Assembly: GCA_046341775.1 (NCBI GenBank) | Contig: JBKDQQ010000055.1 | Coordinates: forward strand, 1-16,348 | Source of the DNA: SXXH01 sp041165735 | GTDB taxonomy: Bacteria > Planctomycetota > UBA1135 > GCA-002686595 | Direction: 5' to 3' | DNA: 16,348 bases | In this document: positions 1-7,096 of the stretch, one piece after another | Numbering within the stretch: the first letter of the stretch is position 1 | How the letters are laid out: every line of letters starts with the position of its first letter | Notes under the pieces: generated by a model | Told to the model about the DNA's origin: nothing | The model's database searches: none | The model's input: the letters and a program-made list of their open reading frames with translations, nothing else | Position numbers and translations under genes: made by a program

Positions 1-53
1 CTCCCCACCAACTCCTGAGCGCGGCTCCGCGCCGCGCGCGCGAGGCGCGGGCT

Positions 54-71
54 TGTCAATCCAATTTGACA
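54..71 (-). terminator. Small hairpin downstream of the MORN lipoprotein gene
   Basis: Arms TGTCAA and TTGACA (6 bp) enclose a 6-base AT-rich loop, 22 bases beyond the stop of the minus-strand gene. The local AT richness stands out in this GC-rich window. No clear T-run follows, and a second GC hairpin (GCGCGG/CCGCGC, near 19-32) lies further downstream. The arms also read as TTGACA on both strands, so a promoter -35 role is an alternative. Confidence 0.3.
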
Positions 72-93
72 GACCCGCGTCGCGTGGCGCGGA

Positions 94-549
94 TCACGGC
101 CGCGGCTCGAAGCGCAGCAAGCTGCCGCGTTCCCACACCGCGGACATCCGTCCGCCGCCCTCCGGCACGCCGATCTCGAAGACGCCATCGCGCGCGCCGG
201 AGCGCCAGTTCCCGCGCTCGACCAGGCTCCCGTCGTCGCGCCACTCCTCCCACTCGCCTTCGCGCAGGCCCTCGCGGTACGCGCCGCGCGAGCGCAACGC
301 GCCGCCCGGATGGCGCATGATCCACGGCCCCTCGCGCAAGCCGTCGCGCCACGAGCCTTCGGACTCCACGACGCCGTCCGGATAGCGCACCTCGCTCCAT
401 CCGTCGAGGGCGCGGTCGCGCAAGGAATGGCGCTGGTACACGCCTTCGTCGGGGTACCGCAGTTCGATCTCGAGGCGCTCCTCGCACGCCCCGAGCAAGC
501 CTGCCGCGAGCAAGGCCAAGGCCGCAGGCAGTCGTCGGAAGCTCGGCAC
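94..549 (-). CDS. MORN-repeat lipoprotein
   Basis: A 151-residue protein read from a GTG start at 549. The N-terminus is a lipoprotein signal: a short Arg-containing head, a Leu/Ala-rich stretch and a lipobox LGAC with the acylated Cys at about residue 22. The rest (about 30-150) is a string of roughly 22-residue MORN_2-type repeats, recognisable as Y/W-x-D/N-G...G-x-W blocks such as RYPDGVVESEGSWRDGLREG and EWRDDGSLVERGNWRSGARDG. Such repeats are usually structural or binding modules, so no enzymatic activity is proposed. It is predicted to be anchored to a membrane facing the periplasm. It is transcribed divergently from the sulfatase gene across a 219-base repeat-containing gap. The frame stays open far upstream, but only this part has protein-like character; the start is inferred from the signal sequence and lacks a well-spaced ribosome binding site. 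Confidence 0.75.
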   Translation of the reverse strand: MPSFRRLPAALALLAAGLLGACEERLEIELRYPDEGVYQRHSLRDRALDGWSEVRYPDGVVESEGSWRDGLREGPWIMRHPGGALRSRGAYREGLREGEWEEWRDDGSLVERGNWRSGARDGVFEIGVPEGGGRMSAVWERGSLLRFEPRP

Positions 550-581
550 TCCGGCAGGATGCCACAGGCTCGACGCCCGGA

Positions 582-612
582 AAAGGCCCGGCGAGTCCGG
601 CGAAAGGCCCGG
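582..612. repeat. Two copies of AAAGGCCCGG, 21-bp period
   Basis: The ten-mer AAAGGCCCGG occurs at 582-591 and again at 603-612 in the divergent intergenic region between the MORN lipoprotein and the sulfatase. It may be a paired protein-binding site; the function is unknown. Confidence 0.4.
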
Positions 613-657
613 TCCGGCCCGGCACCCGCGTGGTCCGCGTCCCCGATACAGTCCGCG

Positions 658-699
658 CGAACCGGCCCGAGCGAACCGGCCCACTCGAACCGGCCGGGG
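658..699. repeat. Three 14-bp tandem repeats in a divergent promoter region
   Basis: CGAACCGGCC begins at 658, 672 and 686, an exact 14-base period with variable last four bases (CGAG, CACT, GGGG). The array lies in the 219-base gap between two divergent genes, about 70-110 bases before the sulfatase start. This placement suits a regulator-binding site, but the repeat could also be neutral. Confidence 0.5.
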
Positions 700-768
700 C
701 GACGCGATCGCGCGAGCCGCGGCGCGACGGCACTCGCAGCCGACCGCGTGGTTGCGTAGAACGAGCGC

Positions 769-2163
769 GTGCAACTTCGTCCAGACCAGCCCCGTCTCGC
801 ATGGATCGTGGCCTGCGCCAAGGCCGCGTGCTGCGCCCTGCTCTTCGCGCTCGCGGCCTGCGGATCGAAGGAGCGCGAGCGCGAGAGCATCGTCGTCGTC
901 ATCGTCGACACATTGCGGCGCGACAAGGTCGGCTTCCATGGCGGCGTGCGCGGCCTGACGCCCAACCTCGACGCGCTGGCAGCCGAGGGCCTCGTCTGCG
1001 ACGACGCGTGGAGCCACGCACCTTGGACCCTGCCCGCCACCGCGTCGCTCTACTCGGGGCTGCTGCCGCAGCGCCACGGGGCGGGCGGAGACTTGGCATC
1101 CGGGTTCCGCGCCGTGCGCGAGGACGCGCCGCTCCTCGCCGAGCAGTTCAGGGACGCCGGCTGGCGCACCGGCCTCGTGGCGAACGTCGACTTCCTCGGG
1201 CCGGCCTTCGGACTCGCGCGCGGCTTCCAGCACGTCGACGCGCTGGGCAGCGCCGACAACCACGCGCCGCGCGACGCCCGCCGCACGACCGACGATGCCC
1301 TGCGCTTCGTGCGCGAGGCGGGCGACGAGCCCTTCCTGCTCGTGGTGCACTACTTCGACGTGCACGCCGAGTACGAGCCGCCGCAACCATGGCGCGGACG
1401 CTTCGCCGATCCGCGCGATGCGCAGGCGAGCACGCTGCCCATGGGCGACCGGGCGCAGGTCGTGGCGCGCCGCATGCAACAAGCGCCACTCGACCCCGAT
1501 CATCTGGCGCGGATGGAGAAGCTCTACGACGGCGAGGTGGCGTACGTGGACGACGAGATCGGACGCCTGTGGCGTTCGCTGCCGGACTCCGTGCGCTCCA
1601 CTTGCACCCTGGTCGTGACCTCCGACCACGGCGAGGAGTTCGGCGAGCACGGCGATTGGGAGCACGGCCACGCGCACCACGCGGAAGTCCTCCAAGTTCC
1701 GCTCTTCTTGCGCGGGCCGGGCATCCCCGCGGGCCGCGAAGACGCGTTGGTGGGCCATGTCGACGTGGCGCGCACGTTGTTGGCGCGCTTCGGCTTGGAC
1801 GACGAGCGCGCGCGGGATGGCCGCCTGCTCGGACGCGTGCTCGGCCGCGCGGAGACGACCGATGCCCCGCACCTGGCGCACGGACGATTCTGGGGGCCGC
1901 CGACGACTTCCTTGCGCGACGCGGACACGGCGATCCACCGCCGAGCCTCGCCGCAGGCCCCGCTCCTCTACGATCGTCGGCAGGATCCGCTCGAGGCGCA
2001 CGCGCTGAAGGACGAGGCTCGCATCCAGGCGGCGCTCGTCAGGCTGGCGGCCATCGAGACGGCGCTGCGCTTGCTGCCGCCGAAGCTCGGCCCCGTGCCG
2101 CGCGTCGACGCCGGCACGCGCCAACGCCTGGACGGCGTGGGCTATGTCGAGGCGCCGCGGTGA
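769..2163 (+). CDS. Sulfatase-family (alkaline phosphatase fold) lipoprotein
   Basis: A 464-residue protein with a lipoprotein signal (LFALAAC, lipobox Cys near residue 31), so it is probably periplasmic and membrane-anchored. Sulfatase-superfamily motifs run in order: a metal-binding VVVIVDTLRRD (Asp47), PNLDALAAEG, the active-site stretch PWTLPATASLYSGLLPQRHG (about 85-103), YDGEVAYVDDEIG (about 253-265), TSDHGEEFGEHG with Asp286/His287, and VPLFLRGPG. The usual Cys/Ser-x-Pro-x-Arg site for formylglycine is replaced by Thr87-Leu-Pro-Ala-Thr, so Thr87 is the likely nucleophile or coordinating residue and formylglycine maturation is not expected. It may therefore be a phosphohydrolase or phospho-transferase rather than a true sulfatase; the substrate is unknown. 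GTG at 769 is chosen because it precedes the signal sequence. The stop lies 19 bases before the next gene's ATG, suggesting an operon. Confidence 0.85.
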   Translation: MQLRPDQPRLAWIVACAKAACCALLFALAACGSKERERESIVVVIVDTLRRDKVGFHGGVRGLTPNLDALAAEGLVCDDAWSHAPWTLPATASLYSGLLPQRHGAGGDLASGFRAVREDAPLLAEQFRDAGWRTGLVANVDFLGPAFGLARGFQHVDALGSADNHAPRDARRTTDDALRFVREAGDEPFLLVVHYFDVHAEYEPPQPWRGRFADPRDAQASTLPMGDRAQVVARRMQQAPLDPDHLARMEKLYDGEVAYVDDEIGRLWRSLPDSVRSTCTLVVTSDHGEEFGEHGDWEHGHAHHAEVLQVPLFLRGPGIPAGREDALVGHVDVARTLLARFGLDDERARDGRLLGRVLGRAETTDAPHLAHGRFWGPPTTSLRDADTAIHRRASPQAPLLYDRRQDPLEAHALKDEARIQAALVRLAAIETALRLLPPKLGPVPRVDAGTRQRLDGVGYVEAPR

Positions 2164-2182
2164 GGACGCGGTGGCTGCCGGC

Positions 2183-4210
2183 ATGAACGTCGCCCCCGCG
2201 ACGCGGGGCGAGCGCCGCGCGCTCGTCGCCATCCTCGCCTTGGCGTTCCTCGTGCGGCTCGCGGCCTTGCTGCAGGCGCGCGCCCTCAATCCCGACTTCT
2301 TCGAGCCGCAGATGGACGCGCTCTTCCACCTCGAGTGGGCGCGCGCACTCGCCGATGGTCGCGAGCACCTCGACGGTCCATTCTTCCGCGCGCCGCTCTA
2401 CCCGTTGTTCCTCGCCGGGCTGCTCGAGCTGTCCGGCGACGGATTGTTCCTGCCGCGCCTCGTGCAGGTCCTCCTCGGCGTGGGCACTTGCGCCTTCGCC
2501 TACCTCGCCGCCCGGCATCTGGCGAGCACCCGCACGGCGCTCCTCGCCGCGCTCTTCTGCGCGCTGTGCCCGATGCTCGCGTACTTCGAGACCGAGCTGC
2601 TCCTGCCTGTCCTCGAGTGCTTCCTCGGCACGCTGGGCCTGTGGACGGTGCTGCGCGCGCGCGTCGAACCGCGCGCCGGGAGACTGCTCCTCGCGGGCTT
2701 GGCGCTGGGGCTCGCCTGCATCGTGCGGCCGAACTTCCTCGTCGTCGCCGCGGGACTGGCGTGTTGGTTGTGGGCGAACGCGAGCGCGGCGCGCTGGCGC
2801 GTGGCCGCTCTGTACCTCGTGGGCGTGGCGCTGCCCATCGCGCCGGTGGCGCTCGTGAACGCGCGCGAAGGCGACTTCGCCTTGATCGCCACGCAAGGCG
2901 GCGTGAACTTGTGGATCGGCAACAACCCGCAATCGGACGGCAGCACGGCGATCGTGCCCGGAACTCGACCGGACTGGTGGGGCGGCTTCGAGGATTCCAT
3001 CGCGCGCGCCGAGGCGGCGGAGGGGCGCGAGCTCGCCCCCACCGAGGTGTCGGACCACTACACGCGCGCGACGCTGGCGTGGTGGGGCGCCGAGCCGCTC
3101 GCCGCGCTGCGCCTGATCGTCTGGAAGGCGCGGCTGCTGACGCTCGACCACGAGTTGGGCAACAACCAGGACGACGCCTACTACCTCGCGAACTACACGC
3201 CCGTCCTGTCGTGGCTGCCGTCGCGCTTCGGCGTGCTGCTGCCGCTCGCCGTGCTCGGAGCGTGGGCCTTGCGCGGCAGGCGAGGATCGGGGGCGCTGTT
3301 CGCGGCATTGGGGCTGTACGCCGCGACGATCGTCTTGTTCTTCGTCTGCGCGCGCTTCCGCGCGCCGCTGCTGCCGTGGATGTCGATCGCCGCCGCCGCG
3401 GGACTGGCGCAGTTCGTCGAGACGCTGCGCGAGCGCCGCGTCGCCATGTTCGCGCTGCAGGGCCTCGTGCTCGCCGGCGTCGCGGTCCTGTCCTTCGCCA
3501 CGCCCGCCGCGGTGGACACGAGCGGCTCCCAAGGACCGTGGCAAGCCGGTGTCGCCGCCGTGCGGCGCGGCGACGATGCGCGCGCCTTGCGCCGCTTCGA
3601 CGAATCGCTGGCGTTGAAGGACGACTTGTGGATCGTGCACAAGGACCGCGCCGCGTGCCTGCAACGACTCGGCCGCCTCGACGAAGCGCGAGTCGCCGCG
3701 CGGCGCGCCACGGATCTCGCCCCGCGCGAGGTCGATGCCCAGCGCGTGCGCGTCGCGATCGAGCTGCAAGCTGGAGACCTCGCCTCGGCCTGGCTCGCCG
3801 CGCGCGCCGCCATGGTGGCCGCGCCGCTCTCCAGCGATGCGGCCTACGACGTGGGGCGCGTGGCCGTGGCGCTCGCGGAAGCGGGACGCCTGGCGCAGGA
3901 GGAGGGCGCCTTCGCCGCCACCGCCTTGTCGCACGGCGCTCGCGTCGCGCGCGCTGCGCAAGCCGCCTTCAATTGCCACTACGCGCGAGCGGAACTGGCG
4001 CGCCTCGCGGGCGACCAAGCGATGCGCTTGGAAGCCGCCACCGCGGCCACGGCCCTGTTCGCGGCGCCCGACGCCGCAGGTTGGTACTGGAGGGCGCAGG
4101 AACAGCGACTGGAAGCGCTCGTGGCTGCGGGCCGCAAGGTCCAGGCGACCGAAGAGGCGCGGGATCTGCTGCGTCGCCACCCGCAGGTGGGTTGGTTGAA
4201 GCGCTACTGA
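2183..4210 (+). CDS. GT-C (ArnT/PMT-like) membrane glycosyltransferase with TPR tail
   Basis: A 675-residue polytopic membrane protein. The first half (about 12-420) has roughly ten hydrophobic segments and an early extracytoplasmic loop with acidic residues (NPDFFEPQMDALFHLEWARAL, Asp45), as in GT39/GT83 enzymes that move sugars from polyprenyl-phosphate carriers. Further family-like features are FFRAPLYPLFLAGLLEL and a late hydrophobic block with FFVCARFRAPLLPW. From about residue 450 the protein becomes soluble and helical, with TPR-like units (GDDARALRRFDESLALKDD, GRLDEARVAARRATDLAP), a common planctomycete arrangement. Several starts are possible: ATG 2144 overlaps the upstream gene, GTG 2171 has GAGG five bases upstream, and ATG 2183 begins just before the first membrane segment. 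It is probably co-transcribed with the sulfatase-family gene. Acceptor and sugar are unknown. Confidence 0.8.
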   Translation: MNVAPATRGERRALVAILALAFLVRLAALLQARALNPDFFEPQMDALFHLEWARALADGREHLDGPFFRAPLYPLFLAGLLELSGDGLFLPRLVQVLLGVGTCAFAYLAARHLASTRTALLAALFCALCPMLAYFETELLLPVLECFLGTLGLWTVLRARVEPRAGRLLLAGLALGLACIVRPNFLVVAAGLACWLWANASAARWRVAALYLVGVALPIAPVALVNAREGDFALIATQGGVNLWIGNNPQSDGSTAIVPGTRPDWWGGFEDSIARAEAAEGRELAPTEVSDHYTRATLAWWGAEPLAALRLIVWKARLLTLDHELGNNQDDAYYLANYTPVLSWLPSRFGVLLPLAVLGAWALRGRRGSGALFAALGLYAATIVLFFVCARFRAPLLPWMSIAAAAGLAQFVETLRERRVAMFALQGLVLAGVAVLSFATPAAVDTSGSQGPWQAGVAAVRRGDDARALRRFDESLALKDDLWIVHKDRAACLQRLGRLDEARVAARRATDLAPREVDAQRVRVAIELQAGDLASAWLAARAAMVAAPLSSDAAYDVGRVAVALAEAGRLAQEEGAFAATALSHGARVARAAQAAFNCHYARAELARLAGDQAMRLEAATAATALFAAPDAAGWYWRAQEQRLEALVAAGRKVQATEEARDLLRRHPQVGWLKRY

Positions 4211-4498
4211 CGCCGGCCGCGGGCGCCCTGCCGGAGCTCTCGAGGTCGCCGGGACGATCGCGCGCGCAAGGCGACCAGACGGCGAAGCGAGCGCGACTCG
4301 AAGACGGAAGAGTGGCGCGTGGTGGCGCGCTCGTCCAACGAACGCGCCAGGCCAGGCACCGCGAAGTTGCGCGCGCCGCGATCGGCGCCCAGGGCAGACT
4401 GCGACTCTTGGTGCGCGCGATCCATCGCCGCATCGGGCGTCGCAGCCGCGGTCGAGGCGAAGAGCGGCGTTCGAGGCGAAGAGTGCCGGATGGAAACG

Positions 4499-4535
4499 CT
4501 GCGACCCGCCACGCCCAAGGCGCAGCGGGTCGCAG
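4499..4535. terminator. Long nested hairpin between convergent genes
   Basis: CTGCGACCCGC at 4499-4509 pairs perfectly with GCGGGTCGCAG at 4525-4535. Inside, after a 2x2 internal loop, CGCC (4512-4515) pairs with GGCG (4519-4522) around a 3-base loop. It sits between two converging genes and is suited to ending transcription from both sides. Only three T residues follow on the minus strand, so a purely intrinsic terminator is uncertain. Confidence 0.5.
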
Positions 4536-4553
4536 TCGCGAGCCGCGATGCAA

Positions 4554-4577
4554 GCGGCTTGGCCTAGGCCAAGCCGC
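4554..4577. terminator. 24-bp perfect palindrome after the secreted-protein gene
   Basis: GCGGCTTGGCCT at 4554-4565 is followed immediately by its exact reverse complement at 4566-4577. It starts six bases past the stop of the minus-strand secreted-protein gene, where a terminator is expected. In RNA the centre would open into a small loop. A DNA-binding site is possible but less likely here. Confidence 0.55.
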
Positions 4578-4583
4578 CGGCGA

Positions 4584-5906
4584 TCACGGGGCCCAGACGA
4601 TCTCGTAGCCGTTCGACAGGTTGAAGGTCGACGGCGTGCAGAACGCGGCGGCGTTGCGGTACCAAGCCTGGTACGTGCGCGTGCCCGGGACGGTCACGGC
4701 GCCGCGGACCGACACCGACTGGTTGCCGGCGGTCGGGTACGACGAGGTGCCCGCGACGTTCGTCTTGGTGCCGAGGCGGATGATCGTGCCGCCCGCGCAG
4801 CGCAGACCGTCGCCGAACGCGTTGCCGAGGCCCGTGTTCTGGCGGATGGTGCCCTGGAAGTACAGAGCGTTGCTGTTCGGCATGCCCGCACCCGTCAGGA
4901 CGACGGTGTCGGCGGCGAGGCTCGCCGTGCCCGCGGCACCGAGGCTCGCGCCCGCGGTGTTGATCGAGCTGGCGCAGCCGTTGCCGGCGGTGCCCGCGTT
5001 GCCGCAGGGGCAAGCGGTCGCCGTGCCGTCACCCGAGCAGAAGCGCACGCCCGGTTCGGTCGGAACGCAAGCGTTGGCGTTCAGCTCGAGCCAGAACGAG
5101 GCCATCGGCAGGTTCGGGCCGAACCAGTAGCAGCCGGGGGCAGTCGGACCACCCTCGATGTAGAAGCTGTTCTGGGTGCCCATGCCCGTGCCGTCTTCGG
5201 CATAGTTGATCGTCGGGTCCCAACGCGTGCCGTCGTAGCCGAGGCAGGTGTTGGGGTCGCCGGAGATGAACGGACCGGTGCCCGAGCCCGCGGCCGTGGT
5301 GCTCATCGACCAGCTGAAGGTGTCGATGCCGCCACCGCCGAAGGTGCCGTCGCCGTCGGCCTGCATGGTGAAGTTGGCGACGCCGCCAGCGGCGTCGATC
5401 GTCACGACCCAGCAGTTGGCCGTGCCCACCACCGCGGCGGCCGGCAGTTGCGTGCCGAGGGCCAGCGTGTAGGTCGCGGTCGGCGTGACGCCGATCGTCG
5501 AGGTGCAGCCCGCGAGAGCCTCGAAGAACGACAGGTTGTAGTTGCCCGTCGTCTGGTCGGTGCAGTACGCGATCTGGATGCCGTCGATCAGGTAGCTGGT
5601 CGTGCAGCCGGGGCGGTTGTTGAGGTTGCTCGGGCCGCTCGGGCTCGGCAGACGACCTTCGTCGTTGAACGCATCACCGCTGAACGCGGAGAAGTAGGTC
5701 GAGCTGCAGGTGTTGTTGTAGATGATGTCGGCACCCAGGTTGGCCTGGGTGGCGTGGCGCGTCCACGTGCCGGTGTTCAGGTGGTAGACACCAGCGTTGC
5801 GGACTTGGCCCGTGATCGGTTGAACACGGGAGGCGGCGTTCTGCTGCGCGAAGGCGGAGGCGCCAACGAGCAGGATGCCGGCCGTCATGAGCGAGTTGCG
5901 AATCAT
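4584..5906 (-). CDS. Secreted Cys-rich planctomycete-type protein
   Basis: A 440-residue exported protein of unknown function. The start is firm: ATG at 5906 has AGGAG six bases upstream and opens a clean signal peptide (MIRNSLMTAGILLVGASAFA, then QQNAA). The mature chain is rich in Gly, Thr, Asn and Ala, poor in Lys and charge, and holds 14 Cys, an even number consistent with disulfides outside the cytoplasm. Residues about 30-290 form an N-terminal region with aromatic and Cys patches (NNTCSSTYFSAF, APGCYWFGPNLPMASFWLELNANAC). About 300-440 carries the C-terminal pattern VRFCSGDG, TACPCGNAG, GNGCASS, LGNAFGDGLRCAGGTIIRLG, YQAWYRNAAAFC and NGYEIVWAP. I recognise this pattern as recurring in many planctomycete secreted proteins, but it has no assigned role that I know. 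Surface or matrix function is an inference. It stands alone, with palindromic elements on both sides. Confidence 0.8.
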   Translation of the reverse strand: MIRNSLMTAGILLVGASAFAQQNAASRVQPITGQVRNAGVYHLNTGTWTRHATQANLGADIIYNNTCSSTYFSAFSGDAFNDEGRLPSPSGPSNLNNRPGCTTSYLIDGIQIAYCTDQTTGNYNLSFFEALAGCTSTIGVTPTATYTLALGTQLPAAAVVGTANCWVVTIDAAGGVANFTMQADGDGTFGGGGIDTFSWSMSTTAAGSGTGPFISGDPNTCLGYDGTRWDPTINYAEDGTGMGTQNSFYIEGGPTAPGCYWFGPNLPMASFWLELNANACVPTEPGVRFCSGDGTATACPCGNAGTAGNGCASSINTAGASLGAAGTASLAADTVVLTGAGMPNSNALYFQGTIRQNTGLGNAFGDGLRCAGGTIIRLGTKTNVAGTSSYPTAGNQSVSVRGAVTVPGTRTYQAWYRNAAAFCTPSTFNLSNGYEIVWAP

Positions 5907-5912
5907 GTAGGA

Positions 5913-5918
5913 CTCCTG
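5913..5918 (-). promoter_or_regulatory. Strong ribosome binding site of the secreted-protein gene
   Basis: On the minus strand CAGGAG ends six bases before the ATG at 5906. It is the best-spaced AUG-proximal Shine-Dalgarno site in the window and fixes this start against the longer open frame that runs upstream to 6140. Confidence 0.75.
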
Positions 5919-5943
5919 TTTGAGTCGGACTGTGGAGAGTTTG

Positions 5944-5955
5944 CCTAGATCTAGG
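5944..5955. promoter_or_regulatory. 12-bp palindrome CCTAGATCTAGG upstream of the secreted-protein gene
   Basis: A perfect palindrome 38 bases upstream of the start codon. It contains a TAGATC that could overlap a -10 element, although I see no good -35 at the expected distance. It may be an operator for a dimeric regulator. Confidence 0.4.
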
Positions 5956-5983
5956 GAGTGGCTCCGAAGCCTGGTGTCCGACC

Positions 5984-6006
5984 GGCTTGCGAACGCGTCG
6001 CAAGCC
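5984..6006. promoter_or_regulatory. 9-bp hairpin upstream of the secreted-protein gene
   Basis: GGCTTGCGA (5984-5992) and TCGCAAGCC (5998-6006) are perfect inverted repeats around ACGCG. The element lies about 80-100 bases before the start codon, in the promoter or leader. It could be an operator or an RNA stem. The rest of the gap up to 6206 shows no gene. Confidence 0.4.
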
Positions 6007-6206
6007 CATTCGACCGCCATGTTTCGGTCCCCGAGCCGTTCGACCCGCACCGGCCGGTGCAGGTTCCACGCCTCTCGGGGCATTCGAACTGTACCACCCA
6101 TGTTTGGGAGCGGGGAGGGGTCAAGTGGCAATCCAGCCACCGATCTGCTACGCTATCGGGTTAATTGTTCCGGCCCAAGACGGCCAAAGTCATCGTGAAG
6201 AACAGG

Positions 6207-6977
6207 TTAGGGAAGATCCTTCCGGCCTGTTTTCGGCGCCACGCCGGTCCGAAATGCGAGCGGAAGGCCCAAGTCCGCCACCTCGAGGCGGCCCGCCAAG
6301 TCCACCAGCGGCGCCAACCCCAAGCCTACCTTGGCGAGGCCGAAGGTGATGGTCAGGTGGCAGCGCGGGGTCAGGGAATCGCGCTGCCCCGTGTCGCCGC
6401 ATCCTCCCGAGGGCAAGTCCAGCGCCGCCACGAGGCGTCCCTCGGTCCCGAGGCCAGGCCGCACGCCGTGCGCCGCGGAGGCCTCGAGCGCCTCGAGCAG
6501 CCGTCGCGCACCACCGGCGACGGGGCGACGGCTCCCGGTGCCCAACACTGCATCGACCACGATGTCGGCCTCGCGCAGCCACGCCATGCAGGCAGCCTGC
6601 TGGTCGGTGTCGCGCACATCCAACATGCGGATGCCGCACGCGGCGGCGGCGCGGCGCATCACCCGCGCATCGGCCGGGGAGTCGTCCGCGTCCGTGGCGA
6701 CGATGCACACGACATACGCGCGCTCCACGAGCCGTCTGGCCACGACGAAACCGTCACCGCCGTTGTTTCCCCCGCCGCACAGGCAAGCCAGGCGCGGCGG
6801 CCGCGGCGAGGCCGGGGAACGCGCCTCCCACGCCCGCCAGAGGGCCTCGGCCGCCTGACCACCGGCGGTCTCCATCAGGACGAGGCCGGGCAGGCCCAGT
6901 TCGGCCAAGGCGCGTTGATCCAACTCGCGCGCCTCGCGCGTCGTGCCCCACGGCACGCCGTCCTGCAACCACGCCAT
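6207..6977 (-). CDS. nnrE: NAD(P)H-hydrate epimerase
   Basis: A 256-residue stand-alone YjeF_N-domain protein. It interconverts the R and S forms of damaged, hydrated NAD(P)H so that a dehydratase can repair them, in the cytoplasm. Diagnostic motifs: LMETAG (about 34-39), the nucleotide-binding loop CGGGNNGGDGFVVARRL (67-83), DAVLGTG (142-148), ALDLPSG with the likely catalytic Asp187, and TITFGLAKVGL (about 209-219) with the conserved Lys. The C-terminal dehydratase (NnrD) domain found in fused versions is absent, and no separate dehydratase is in the window. The usual LPSGLDADTG is LPSGGCGDTG here. No Shine-Dalgarno site precedes the ATG; TAGCTT ends exactly seven bases upstream, so a leaderless mRNA is possible. 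It is divergent from the FecCD permease gene. Confidence 0.9.
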   Translation of the reverse strand: MAWLQDGVPWGTTREARELDQRALAELGLPGLVLMETAGGQAAEALWRAWEARSPASPRPPRLACLCGGGNNGGDGFVVARRLVERAYVVCIVATDADDSPADARVMRRAAAACGIRMLDVRDTDQQAACMAWLREADIVVDAVLGTGSRRPVAGGARRLLEALEASAAHGVRPGLGTEGRLVAALDLPSGGCGDTGQRDSLTPRCHLTITFGLAKVGLGLAPLVDLAGRLEVADLGLPLAFRTGVAPKTGRKDLP

Positions 6978-6984
6978 GCGGTTG

Positions 6985-6990
6985 AAGCTA
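6985..6990 (-). promoter_or_regulatory. Possible -10 element of a leaderless nnrE transcript
   Basis: On the minus strand TAGCTT ends seven bases before the ATG at 6977, which would put the transcription start at or near the start codon. No convincing -35 is seen, and no Shine-Dalgarno site is present. Confidence 0.35.
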
Positions 6991-7096
6991 GCAGGTCGGC
7001 CGACGAGCCACGAGCTGGTCGCGGTCGGCTTCGGCTACCATCCGCGGCCATCCTGCGGCTCGCCGGCCGCGCGGATGGCGAGCCACTCGAGCGCCC

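Larger units (their letters stand above)
4211..4583. other. Intergenic region between convergent genes, no gene seen
   Basis: About 370 bases lie between the GT-C gene end and the end of the secreted-protein gene. I see no credible coding sequence. The region holds a 13-base direct repeat, TCGAGGCGAAGAG, at 4452-4464 and 4471-4483, and two hairpins annotated separately. Confidence 0.6.

Noticed and set aside
550..2289. Long minus-strand open frame upstream of, and in frame with, the MORN lipoprotein
   Set aside because: It lies opposite the sulfatase gene and has Arg/Ala/His-rich, motif-free sequence typical of an antisense shadow in GC-rich DNA. The lipoprotein signal at 549 marks the real start.
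2039..4180. 713-codon minus-strand open frame opposite the GT-C gene
   Set aside because: The translation is Arg/Gln/Glu-rich low-complexity with no domain, while the plus strand encodes a clear membrane protein.
4319..4567. 82-codon plus-strand open frame in the intergenic region
   Set aside because: It runs through the nested hairpin and into the palindrome, has no ribosome binding site and shows no protein-like pattern.
4548..5948. 466-codon plus-strand open frame opposite the secreted Cys-rich protein
   Set aside because: It covers nearly the whole gene, but its translation is Arg/Ala/Gly/Val-rich without any motif. The minus strand has a Shine-Dalgarno site, a signal peptide and a patterned Cys arrangement.
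6108..6142. TTGACC on the minus strand as a -35 for the secreted-protein gene
   Set aside because: The nearest -10-like TACAGT is about 25 bases away, too far for a normal promoter, and the site lies more than 200 bases from the start codon.
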